From: Fallopia convolvulus
Taxonomy: Eukaryota; Streptophyta; Magnoliopsida; Caryophyllales; Polygonaceae
Assembly (NCBI GenBank): GCA_964016875.1
Contig: OZ024735.1
Location: 12,315,699 to 12,379,698, forward strand
Direction of reading: 5' to 3'
DNA length: 64,000 nt
Part shown: piece by piece, positions 46,501-56,315 of the stretch
Layout: every line of letters begins with the position of its first letter
How positions within the stretch are numbered: position 1 is the stretch's first letter
Position numbers and translations under genes: made by a program
The notes under the pieces: generated by a model
Told to the model about the DNA's origin: nothing
Seen by the model: only the letters and a program-made list of their open reading frames with translations
Databases searched by the model: none

Positions 46501-48723
46501 ATGCTCGATTCCCCTAAGCGGTGGTAGTCCCGGTGGCACCTCTTCTTGGAAAAGCTCCTCAAAGTCCTGCAAAAGAGTAGATATAGAAGAAGGAAGATCA
46601 ACTAATTCTTGGGAACATAAATAAGATTCTTGAAAAACAAGCAAAAGGCAAACGCCACTTCCCTTGAAAGTATGAAGAATCTCCTTCGGTTTGGCCAAAA
46701 GCAAGGGCGTAGAAGGGCCGCCTAAAGCTAGCTTCTTGTCCTTCTTTCCCTCTCGAAGAGCATGCTTCTTTCTTTTCTCCTTCGCTGCGTGGTCCAACAT
46801 GATTTCATGGGGGGTCATCGGGTGCAACGTCACCTTCTTTCCCTCCATTTGAAAGTGATACTCGTTGGAGACGCCATCAGGAATAGCTCCCTTGTCATAT
46901 TGCCAAGGGTGCCCCAAAAGAAGATGACAAGCGGTCATCGGCACCACATCACACTCCACCTCATCCTTGTAAGGCCCTATAGAAAAGCAAATACGAGCCC
47001 TTTCCTTGACTTGGATCGGGGCGTTAAAATTCAACCAACATAAAGGATAAGGTAAAGGATGGCAAGTAGTTTTCAAGGAAAAGCGATCCACCACCTCTTG
47101 ACTTATATTATTACAACAAGACACGCTATCGATAATCACACTACATACCTTATCCATAATTTTGCATCGAGTGTGAAAGATAACCTCTCGTTGGCTAGGT
47201 GTGGTGGTGTTCTCCGTCATGAAAAGCGTCCGTTGTACCACGAAGCACTCACCCTCCTCGGCGGTGACATGGAGGCTGTCTTCCTCAACCTCGGGGCTCT
47301 CTTCTTCCTCTTCCGCAGCCCCTTCTACCTCATACTCGTACTCCCCTTGGGAGTTAAGGAGAACCTTCCGTTCATTGGGACAATCCCGAGCATAGTGCCC
47401 ATGGCCAAGACACTTGAAATACTTCACGTCGCTCGCCTTTACTCCGTCTTCTTGCCGAGGACGTGGGGGAAAATCTTTCCTCGGTTGAGGAGTCGAGTCC
47501 TTCCTTATTTCCGGCTTCCTAAACTGAGTTGGTGATGCCTTAGGGGCCATGGATGAAAGCTGCCATGCTCGAGAAGTGGTTGAACTTGAACGCTGTTGAG
47601 CAAGTTGCTTGTAGATATGGTTGGTGTAATGAAGCACTTGCTCAATATCGGTTCCCCTACTAAAATGTTGCATACTCACAACATTCTTTAGTTCCAAATT
47701 TAACCCATTGACAAATTTAGAGATGACATACCCGTCGGGAAATTGTACTCGGGAACGGAAGATGAGCATACGCAGCTCGTTGTAGAACTCATCGAGAGTC
47801 CGGTTTCCTTGACGCACTTGCTCCAACTTGGCATGGATGCGCTTCGTGTAATCTTGAGGCACGAACCTCTCCTCTAAGGCCTCTCTTAGATCTTGCCATG
47901 TGTTAAGTTGAGGCATCCTACGTGTTCTCCTCAAGGCCTTGTCCTCGAGCCACCATTGGTAAGCAAAGTCGGTGAAGTGTATGGCCTCCATGGCCACTCG
48001 CCTCGCATCATCATAGCCATAGAAGTCAAAGATTGACTCCACCTTGGCAAGCCAATCAAGGCATGCATCGGCGTCGGAGGTTCCCGAAAACGTCGGTACG
48101 TTCAGCTTGATGTCGTAATGGGGATCCCGGGGCTGCTCTTCTTGCTGTACCGACACGCCATGCCAAGGCTGCCCGGCACCAACATTGTCCGGCCCTCTAG
48201 GAGGTTGGTCGCGCCTTGGTAGATGCAAGAGAGGTGGGGGTTGAGTGGCCGTTGCAACATTGGCCTCTTGATAGCTCGGCGCTCCATAACCTGAAAAGTT
48301 AGTAGCACTAATAGGAATATTATTAGGAAATGTAGCAAATGAAGGCCTTAACCCGGAATTGGCCACAAAGTGTGGATTGTGGAAGTTCGTCGGAGGAATG
48401 TAAGGAGGCATAATCCCCATGGAGGTGCTCACACCGATGGATGCTTGCGCCTCCAAGTTTGGCAAGTAAGAAGTAGAAGCCTCCTCGTGTAACGACTCCA
48501 CTTGGTTAGCGCTTTGTAGCACACTTGGTAGAGCCCCCGTTTGAGACACCCGTGCTCTATCATCTTGACCTTGCACTTGGCTCTCCAAATCAGTCAACCT
48601 AGTTCCCAAAGCCTCAATGGATTGTTGCAAGGATTGTTGCATGGTTTGCAACATGGCAGCCACCGAACTAGTGGACGTCTCCTCAACTTGTTCCTTATTC
48701 TTGTCATCACCTACACTTGTCAC
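43598..48723 (-). pseudogene. Gypsy gag-pol polyprotein
   Basis: Domain order from 48723 downward: coiled-coil N-terminus; gag; zinc knuckle FKCLGHGHYARDC, with the first Cys replaced by Tyr; protease with IIDSVS, where the active-site DSG Gly is changed. RT follows, with CVDCRVINNI, LPNRP and the catalytic VVYFDDILIYS; then RNase H (FEIECDASGIG, YDKELFALV, VADALSRR). The integrase has an HHCC finger, catalytic Asp in ISIDFVLGLP and IVSDRDVKF, and Glu in DGQTEVVNRTL. It ends in a GAPL-repeat tail. Two in-frame gaps are evident: about 15 residues after LPNRPAYR before ELLDEGY, and about 30 residues before TKKNVPFMW. A frameshift falls at a C-run near 45244-45254, between RNase H and integrase. 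The internal losses imply it is inactive. The INDNAYKLDLP motif after integrase suggests a Reina-like chromovirus. Confidence 0.9.
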
Positions 48724-49635
48724 CGTAAAAACAAGGCAAAGATCAAGGTATAGAGGTCACACGAATTAATCACCAAGACTTGCCCGAGATGAAAATCCAA
48801 CAAGTTGCATGTAGGCAAAAACAACAAAGGCAACAAAAAGAGAATTCACCACACACTTGCTTAGGAAAACAATGCTAGGAAGCTACTAAACCACCAAGAC
48901 TCAACACCAAGTAGTACGAAATTAATTAATGAATTTTTTTTGTTTCGGGTAGGCCTTTGCTAGCAACTACTAGAAGACGACTTTCTTGTAGGCGTTTGCT
49001 AGGCACTACAAGATGACTACTCTTTCCTTGCCCGGCCCCTTATTAGCTTTACGCCGCCGGACAAGGTTTTTCTAGTCTTTAATCTTTCCTTCTGTGCCTG
49101 GCCCCTTATTAGCTTTACGCCGCCGACAAGGTTTTTCTGATTATTCAACAAAAGATTTCAAGACACTTAAACACAACACAAGATGTCTCGTCTCGGTGTC
49201 GTTCCCGTATCCTAGCACCGCAACCAACAACAAGCATGTAATGAAAACAAACAAGGCTGGTTTGGGACCTCATTCTCACGTTTTTTCCTCAGCAAAATTC
49301 AGCAAAGATCAATTCAATTCAAGCACTAAAGGAAGGCTTTAATCAAGCAACAAATGCACCCTTTCAACTACCAACTTTTAATAACTCTTTTGGTGTTCTT
49401 TTGGGACGTTTTTTTAGCATGGTTTGCAGCCATGGCTGAACACACACTCGGCCAAGACAACCACAAGATCAAGACAAAGAAACGACCACAACACAAGAAA
49501 ACAATTCGATGATGGCCGCAAATAACAACAACAACGCAACCCTATGGAGTTCGAACCCTAAACTTGCAACAAGTGAAAATTTAAGGTCGGAACAAGATTT
49601 AGATGGCGATACCTTCGCGTGGCTCTGATACCACT
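48724..49635 (-). other. Gypsy 5' leader and primer-binding site
   Basis: Non-coding leader between the gag start and the 5' LTR. It contains two copies of a ~60-bp block (about 49023-49080 and 49084-49140, with CCTTATTAGCTTTACGCCGCC and AAGGTTTTTCT). The tRNA-Met primer-binding site lies at 49622-49634 next to the LTR. Confidence 0.75.
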
Positions 49636-49974
49636 TGATGGCCGGATCGATGGAGGGAATGATGGTGCAAAGAGATCGCCAAGGAAGAACTCGGAAAAAC
49701 TCCTAGCAAGCCATGAATAATGGAGATGGTGACGGATATGGATGCTTGAAAAACTTGGATATGACTCACCAAGCTCTCAAACAAACTAAGATGCCCGAAT
49801 TGTCGGATATTACTCACCAACAACTTGAACAACGAGAATTGAACGATCGAAAAACAAGAACAAGAACTTGAATTGAAATTGCAAGGGAAAAGTAAGCAAC
49901 AAAGTTCGTCCAATCTAGCCAACAAAGAAAGGAGGGCCGACCTTCTTAACCTAAAACCATGCCTCACAAAATCA
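49636..49974 (-). repeat. Gypsy 5' LTR (shared with upstream partial element)
   Basis: 339 bp, nearly identical to 43186-43523. It borders the primer-binding site on its left and a polypurine tract of another element copy on its right. Confidence 0.85.
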
Positions 49975-50505
49975 GCCCCTCACTTAAGGAAATTACAAAA
50001 ATTAACCCGAAATCCTGAAAACTTAATAATTGTCCTAAACCGTAGGATTGTCACTTAGAACCATGAATCAAAATATAACTCCAACCATCTTCAATGCACT
50101 CTTTCGGAAAGCTACACCCCATGAGCTCCTCTTGTACTTGACATAGAATGGCCTTCACTCGGGATCGTGTAATATGACCTAGATAAGGCGGTGTAGTTCC
50201 TTGAGCCTTGGCACCGGCACCATCGAGTCCGGAGTCCGCCTTGTGGCCAGGCGCGCCTCCAGCCGCGTCCAAGGGCTCTCCAACTCTTGGCAAAGGCGCG
50301 CTATCACCCCCTCGCAAGGGCGCACCAAGAAGCTGCAAGGGCGCGCCGTCCCTTGGCAAAGGCGCGCCAACAACCCTACGCAAGGGCGCGCCACCATCGT
50401 CCCCATGCAAGGACGCGCCAGGCGCGTCTAGGATAGGCCGTGGATCCTCCAAGTATTCCGTCGTGTGCTCCAATGTTGGCTCGGATGTCGATGGAATCAC
50501 ATCAA
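49975..50505 (-). pseudogene. Partial second gypsy pol 3' end
   Basis: Matches 43524-44060 at high identity. It includes the GAPL-repeat tail (GAPLPRDGAPLQLLGAPLRG) and the ending SYILIHGSK. The match stops abruptly near 50505, at the codons for DVIPSTSEP. This is the 3' fragment of an element that shared the LTR at 49636-49974, as expected from a tandem array or recombination between copies. Confidence 0.85.
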
Positions 50506-50676
50506 ATTTTCTTTCTATTTGGTTGAAAAGGACCTTTATCATTTTATAGTTTTGTGTATTACTGTTGATTGTTCGTATTCCATTTTCATATAGTAATTAT
50601 GTTTAGCTTGAAAACAGTTTTTCTTATCTTAGATAAAAATTGATTGCCACTTGTTTTTTTTCAAAATCAATGACAG

Positions 50677-51122
50677 CATGATGCTACTTTCCTTATGCTC
50701 GCAAGGCTGAAGGAGAGGGATGAAGCTAGAGCATTGTTGGTTCAAGCAGAAAGGCAAATACCTTTTGATTTAGCATCGAGGAACGCAGTGCAGGCAAATG
50801 GAAAAAGAGGTATTTTTTCTTTTTCAGGTCTCTTTCCTGTTACTGGAGTGGAGTTTTCTGATGGAATATGAAGCTCATTGCATCCATTTCTGTTGAAGTG
50901 ACCTTTTTGTTGATTGTTGAATACAGCTTTTGAGGATGAGCAATTGGGCCCTAATGGGAAGAAACTTGAGCCTGGAATTTCCTCTTAGATTATTGCTGAG
51001 CTATGAGTAGTTGGTTTTCAAGTCTAATTAGTTTTAATGAACTCTTATTTTGTTTGATTTTCAGATTCCTACCTCCTTGGCACTGTTGATGATGTGGAGT
51101 GCTACACCCAGCTAAGTCTACT
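50677..51122 (+). pseudogene. Captured PRP19 (MAC3-like) gene fragment
   Basis: Exon 50677-50809 encodes HDATFLMLARLKERDEARAL and VQAERQIP, ending NGKR. Exon ~50937-51005 encodes FEDEQLGPNGKKLEPGISS, followed by a stop. A third piece from ~51065 encodes IPTSLA, then loses frame, before the assembly gap. These match the middle part of plant PRP19/PUB59-60, the splicing-complex E3 ligase, between its coiled coil and WD repeats. Intron-exon structure is retained, so capture was at the DNA level. It lies just upstream of a Helitron 3' end, and Helitrons often carry such fragments. U-box and WD40 parts are absent. Confidence 0.75.
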
Positions 51123-51129
51123 CTAAAAT

Positions 51130-51329
51130 NNNNNNNNNNNNNNNNNNNNNNNNNNNNNNNNNNNNNNNNNNNNNNNNNNNNNNNNNNNNNNNNNNNNNNN
51201 NNNNNNNNNNNNNNNNNNNNNNNNNNNNNNNNNNNNNNNNNNNNNNNNNNNNNNNNNNNNNNNNNNNNNNNNNNNNNNNNNNNNNNNNNNNNNNNNNNNN
51301 NNNNNNNNNNNNNNNNNNNNNNNNNNNNN
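51130..51329. other. Assembly gap (200 N)
   Basis: A run of N. Nothing can be said about its content or true length. It falls inside the presumed Helitron, right after the PRP19 fragment. Confidence 1.
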
Positions 51330-51932
51330 AAAATTGTGAGTAATTAGCAAGTGATTAAAATTTTGGGGTAGGATGGGCTGCTCAATGTGACCAAGGCAAT
51401 CTTTTATCGGTTGATTTGGACAACAAATTTTGAGTTCATATTGCTATCATAGATGTCGTGGACAAATAATCTATCTTCATATTTGCACTTTGAAAGCAGG
51501 GGAAGAGGTAGATTCATAGCATATTCCATAAGCTATATTATATTCATGTGTTTCAAATATAATGTCTATTGTGATTCTTGAATAACATTCTCCCCATGAT
51601 TTAAATGATATTGTACACATTATTATAACAAATAATCTTTTCATGACATGACTATCAAATGATTTATGTATTTTTTTAGTTCAAATGCAAATGCTAATTA
51701 TTTTGTGTTTTGGATTTCAGGAAGCATGAGAGGAGGGAGATAGATTCATATGAGATTTCTTAGAAGGAAGATGTAGACATTGGAACTTATGAGACCCAAA
51801 TTTGTGAGAGGAGGGAGATAGATTCATATTGTGAATTTGTAACAGCCAAATTTATAAAGATTACAATAACTTATTGAGATTTTTAAAGATCAGATTGTTA
51901 CCGCGTGCGTGTCGCACGCGGTCCTTACCTAG
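51330..51932 (+). mobile_element. Helitron, 3' terminal part
   Basis: It ends in a 10-bp perfect stem ACCGCGTGCG/CGCACGCGGT (51900-51922, loop TGT), six bases, and CTAG (51929-51932), with a following T. The block GAGGAGGGAGATAGATTCATA is repeated at about 51731 and 51810. No coding was seen in this part. The captured PRP19 fragment and possibly all of 40131-51932 belong to this element. The TTGTTCAT right arm starts immediately after CTAG, which places the Helitron inside that element. Confidence 0.85.
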
Positions 51933-52412
51933 TTATATGAAAAAGGCAATGAACAAATATGCATAAACCAATGAATAAATTGATGTTACTAATGAAAAAA
52001 TATGCGCAAACCGATGAACAAATATGCGAAAACCAATGAACAAATATTTTCGTTTTTTATGAACAAAATCACAATGTTGATGAACATATTGCATGCAATT
52101 TTAATACACATTTGTTCATTTTTATGTACAAACAATAGATTTTTGATGCACAAGCAATAGCTTATTTATGCACAAAATCACAGTTTTGATGAACAAAATC
52201 ATAGTGTTGATGAACAAATCCACATTATTGATGAACAAATTCACAATATTGATGAACAATCTGGGCGCGCGTCCTATTTTCGTTGTTTTCAAAAATACGC
52301 GAATAATTCGCCAATAATTCGCCCGTGCCGTTTTCCCCCTTTTGAAGTGAAATGATCAGCGTCTTTGATTTTTCTTCATCCAACGACTCTTGTTCTTTTT
52401 TTTTCGCACCTG
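51933..52412 (-). mobile_element. TTGTTCAT element copy B, right arm
   Basis: On the minus strand it shows a GGCACGGGCGAATTATT segment, TTCGCGTATTTTTG, and then TTGTTCATCAATATT units. This is the same order as the left arms at 27750 and 39332, but in inverted orientation. The outer end abuts an (AAC)n tract at 52413. Confidence 0.65.
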
Positions 52413-52453
<41 letters not shown>

Positions 52454-52454
52454 C
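52413..52454 (+). repeat. (AAC)14 microsatellite, right border of the 13-kb insertion
   Basis: Perfect AAC run in the same orientation as the tract at 39271-39322. LINE-2 resumes about 30 bp further right. Confidence 0.95.
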
Positions 52455-52479
52455 GAAAAATGTTTACATTCACAACATA

Positions 52480-54605
52480 TTTTTAATTATAAGCAAAAGT
52501 CTTCTTCATGGCAGTTTGGTCGATTATTAAAAGTAAGGGAATCTTTCTCTAAAGGTATAAAATGGTTAGTAGGAAATGGATGTAACATAAACTTTTGGTC
52601 CGATTTTGGGTTGATAACTCAAATTTGATGGAATTTTATAATAATAGTGATTCTAATTTCAAACTTGTAAATTTTATTTTTATACATAAAACTTGGGATG
52701 TTCAAGCTTTAAATCTGTTATTACCACCTTGGATTGTTCAAAAAAAAAAATTCCTTAATAATTTTGAATTCAAATGTTCAGGATGCTACCATTTGGACGC
52801 TTGCATCTGATGGTGTGTTTTCAGTTAAATCAGCTTCAGATTTAATCAATTCTATGCGGAATTTACCTCTTTCAGGTTTTTCTTGGATTTGGAAATTTAA
52901 ACTTCCACCTAAAATACAAAACTTCATTTGGACATCTTGTACAGATTGCTTACCTACAACTAAAAGGCTTAATAGATTTTATAATTTTGTCCTTCATTCT
53001 TGCTCTCTTTGTGATAGGGATGATGAATCTATAAATCATTTTTCCTTCCATTGTCCTTTTACTCAAAAAATGATTCTAAATTTAGAATTAAAGTTAAATG
53101 TTTCGTTTGAAATAATTTCTTCAGGATGTTTTACTGATAAATTAATTTCAACGTTAAATTCAAATGCTAATAGTGACGTTCTTTGTTTTCTTTGGTGGTA
53201 TGTCTGGAATCATAGAAATGCCATAATCTTTAACCATGCAATTAGTGAGCTGAATTTATTGCCCAGTGATTTGGCAATAAGAGAGCATACATTATGGGTC
53301 TCAACTCAGGCTAAAAACGTGAATAAGTCTGTTCCTAACATCCGTAAAAGGAAAAATAATCCAGTTTGGAAAAAACCGCCTATCAATTGGTTTAAATTAA
53401 ATCTTGATGCTTCAAAACAAACTAACTCTAATACTTTTATAAGTCATATTATAAGGGATCATTTAAGTACTATTACTAGTTTAGATCGTCAAAAGGATAA
53501 TCCTATGTCAGTTCTTCAGGCAGAAACTTTAGCTTTGTTACAAGGCCTTAAGGAGGCAAACCGATTGAATATTAAATAGCTTATTATAGAAGGAGATAAT
53601 TTAGTCCTCATTAATTCTTTGAAAAATATATGGAAAGTTCCTTGGGAAAATAATGTTTAGTTAAAGATATTCGAAACTTGATCCGGGGGTTTGTTAATGT
53701 GGTTTTTTCTTTGTTTTTAGGGAATCTAACTCAGCGGTAGATTTCTTAGCCAGAGGGCATGTCAATATTGATCGTTTCCGTCATGTGATTGTTTCTTCTC
53801 TCTAGTTTCTGATTTTCTAGACTCTAGTGTTTCTTTATCCTCTCCTGTTGTTGCAAGGTTATTAAAATTGAGATTTTAGGATCAGATCACGGCAGGTCTT
53901 ATGGATCAGATCGTAAAATCGGATTGTAGGATCTTAAGATCCTATAATATCGCTAAAACTAATATATGATACAAAAAATATAGGCACTAAAACCAAAATA
54001 TATATAATTTTATTAAAATTTAATGATCATAATGCCCACAATTGACATTCCAAACTTATATATGCACAAGAAGCACATTTAAAAAATATATATATGTATA
54101 TATATATATATATATGCTCACATAAAGAGTCGAGGAGGGTCTTTATTAGGGAAAAATATTGTAAATTCAACAATTGGGAGTCAAGAAGAGGGAAATTGGG
54201 AGATAAATGATGTTAAAAGAGACAAAATGAGCATTTAAGCAATGTAATTTCACTAACAATTAAGCCAATTGGTGCTAAAATAAATTTTATAAGCTCCAAG
54301 TAAAAAAATTGGTAGGATCTTTTGATTTTATACGAGATCTCATGAGATCCTATACGATTCTAACACGATTCTACACGATTCTAAACCGATTTAACAAATT
54401 TCGATTTTAATGTATGATTTGGATCAGCATCCAATATAGGATCCGTAGGATCTTACAATTTTAAGATCCGGATCTCGATTTTATTAACACTACCTGTTGC
54501 CATTCTTAAAGATATATCATCCATTGTGATGATTTTAGGCTGCCTTGTTCTTGTGAGGCGGTTTAAAGTTTGCCTTGTAATGAGCTAGTAGCTCATTGTA
54601 TCAAA
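52480..54605 (+). pseudogene. LINE-2, right part (RT tail, RNase H, 3' end)
   Basis: Continues LINE-2 with SSWQFGRLLKVRESFSKG and WLVGNGCNINFW. The zinc-binding tail follows (FIWTSCTDCLPTTKRLNRF, SLCDRDDESINHFSFHCPFT). RNase H is present (FKLNLDASKQ, LQAETLALLQGL, EGDNLVLINSL, then SAVDFLARGH with a shift). A MITE interrupts the 3' part (53852-54492). The 3' end TAATGAGCTAGTAGCTCATT, followed by an A-rich stretch (~54600), matches LINE-1. Most of the tail frame is open (52734-53579), so this copy is less decayed than LINE-1. Confidence 0.85.
53844..54500. mobile_element. hAT-like MITE, ~641 bp, in LINE-2
   Basis: Ends are inverted: GGTTATTAAAATTGAGAT on the left and, on the minus strand, GTGTTAATAAAATCGAGAT on the right. 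CCTGTTGT (53844-53851) and CCTGTTGC (54493-54500) are 7 of 8 identical flanking repeats. The interior is full of GATC-containing words (GGATCAGATC, TAGGATCTTAAGATCC) near both ends. A (TA)n tract lies at about 54085-54113. LINE sequence continues on either side. Confidence 0.75.
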
Positions 54606-54765
54606 ACAAAACCACCTTTTACTAAAAGTGTTTTTTTTAACAAACCCACCTTCTTACATGTAAATAGTATCACATACAATATTCTAATTTTAACCAACTT
54701 TAACTGTTTTTTGGTGATAATTTACACTGTTTAGACTGAAATAGTCTATTCAATTGATTATGCAT
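54606..54765 (+). repeat. SOSEKI 3' flank, second copy, last piece
   Basis: Matches about 16083-16258: AAAACCACCTTTTACTAAAAG, then TTTTTTGGTGATAATTT and ACTGTTTAGA. After ~54765 the two copies diverge. Confidence 0.8.
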
Positions 54766-56315
54766 AGATCCTCCATTAGTGGTCTTTCCCCGACTCGCTC
54801 TTCCCCCGCTCTCACCACGATGCTATTTACTTTTCCATCAAAACAGTCGTGCTTGTCTAGCCACCTTTTTTACACCTTTGATCCCATCTTTTGCCGCAAT
54901 AACGGCCACTGTTGCACCAATATCGCCTACCTTGACTGCTCAACCCTTATCTACTGTCATTATGCTCGCTTCCGATGTACTCACACCATGCCACTCCACT
55001 CGATTTATTCATCATAGTCGATAATAGATTTGCTTGCTTCTGTCCGGCTTCATGTTCGACTACAACAATGTTGCCTTAATAATTGATTTGTCATTTTTGA
55101 CATTTCTCCCTCGCTAGTGATCCTCTTCTCCCCTTTGTCACTAGAGAACCACATTCATTGCCTCGCCAAGTCAAATACATCTTCTCCTTTCTATTGCGTC
55201 ATCGCTACCGTTATTAGATCGCACATTGCCAATTGACATCACGTCATGGACTTCGAATTGATATATGGTTTATCTTCACCACATCAACACTAGAATAACC
55301 TTTACCACGTCACAGAAAAAGAAAAGTATGGAAGAACAGAAGAAAATGGAGAAAGGATGAAATATGTGATGGGGCCTTTTGCATGTGAAGAAAAAAAAAG
55401 AATAAAGAAAGAAGAAAATGAAGCATTAAAGAAAATGGGTTTCTTGGCCCAATTAAAGAAAAGAGGAAGATATTGGGGTTCTTGGCCGAAATGAGGAAAA
55501 GACAAGGAATTAGAAGATGGGCTCTTAGGTTCAAAAGTGGATTCTTTGAAGAAGATTAGGCTCTTGGCCCAAACCTAGGGGGCCATTGTATTTTACCGTC
55601 CAAAAATGCCTTAGGCTTGATGCCATGATTCGTCTTGTTCCTTCAAATCAGATGAGTTAGGGCGTAAAGAGATAATCTATGCATTTGTTTGAGTCGGCTT
55701 TTTCCATGTAAATTGCGCCCGCTTGGCATGTCACCCAACCATAATAAAAGAAACTTTTTTGGCTTTAGGTGGAGATGGAGCGGACTTTTGTCCAACTCTC
55801 CCTTGTGTTTGTGTGCTCATCTAACCACCTTTCGAGCTTCATTAGTATTGCACTTTCGCCTTTTGAAGCATGAATCTTCATTGATGCTTATAATACATTA
55901 TAAAAGTGAAATAAAGTGCAACAAAGTTACATTCAGTGCATGAATCTCCAGAATTCTTCAGCTTTTTATTGTTGCATTTAGTGTGGTTGACTATTCTCCA
56001 ACTTTTGCGATTAACATGCACATGACCACCCGGAAAATGTAGTTGATACTTTAAAGCTTTTTCCATCCATTGCTTTCAAATCAAATACAATAGTCCCTTC
56101 ATATGATACTTGTTTCATATGAAGGAGTCAATCTAGTCCCTTCAAACCCAAGGTCTCGGAGTCTTCGTAAAGGCATTCATCTTTCGACCTAGTCTCATCA
56201 AGCCCAAGGGCTCAGAGCCATCAATGTGTCTTCGGAGAAGTGAACTCATCCCCCGGATCCCACTTAGGGACGCAACTATTTCTTCTCTTCAGTCCCTCTG
56301 AGATTGGGGCACAAA
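54766..56315. other. Gene-free region, unidentified
   Basis: No domain-bearing frame is seen. A purine-rich tract at 55310-55520 (AAAGAAGAAAATGAAG-type text) and repeated GGGCTCTTGGCC / TTCTTGGCCCAATT words at 55440-55580 are the main features. It may be decayed retrotransposon sequence. I cannot assign it. Confidence 0.45.

Larger units (their letters stand above)
43186..49974 (-). mobile_element. Ty3/gypsy retrotransposon with two LTRs
   Basis: LTRs lie at 43186-43523 and 49636-49974. The primer-binding site TGGTATCAGAGCC (initiator Met-tRNA complement) is on the minus strand at about 49622-49634. Gag-pol runs from 48723 to 43598, and the polypurine tract borders the 3' LTR. The 5' leader (48724-49620) has a ~60-bp repeated block with CCTTATTAGCTTTACGCCGCC at 49035 and 49100. 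The right LTR is followed by a second pol 3' end, so this element shared that LTR with a tandem neighbour. Confidence 0.9.

Noticed and set aside
43181..50511. AATTT on both sides as a target duplication for the whole gypsy block
   Set aside because: The right border is a truncated coding end, not an LTR end, so a duplication there is not expected. A 5-base AT word is likely chance.
52225..52473. Frame with a poly-Cys run
   Set aside because: Comes from reading the (AAC)n microsatellite on the opposite strand.
54754..55024. Short plus-strand frames of 81-87 residues
   Set aside because: No domain, two overlapping frames in pyrimidine-rich DNA, and no splice context.
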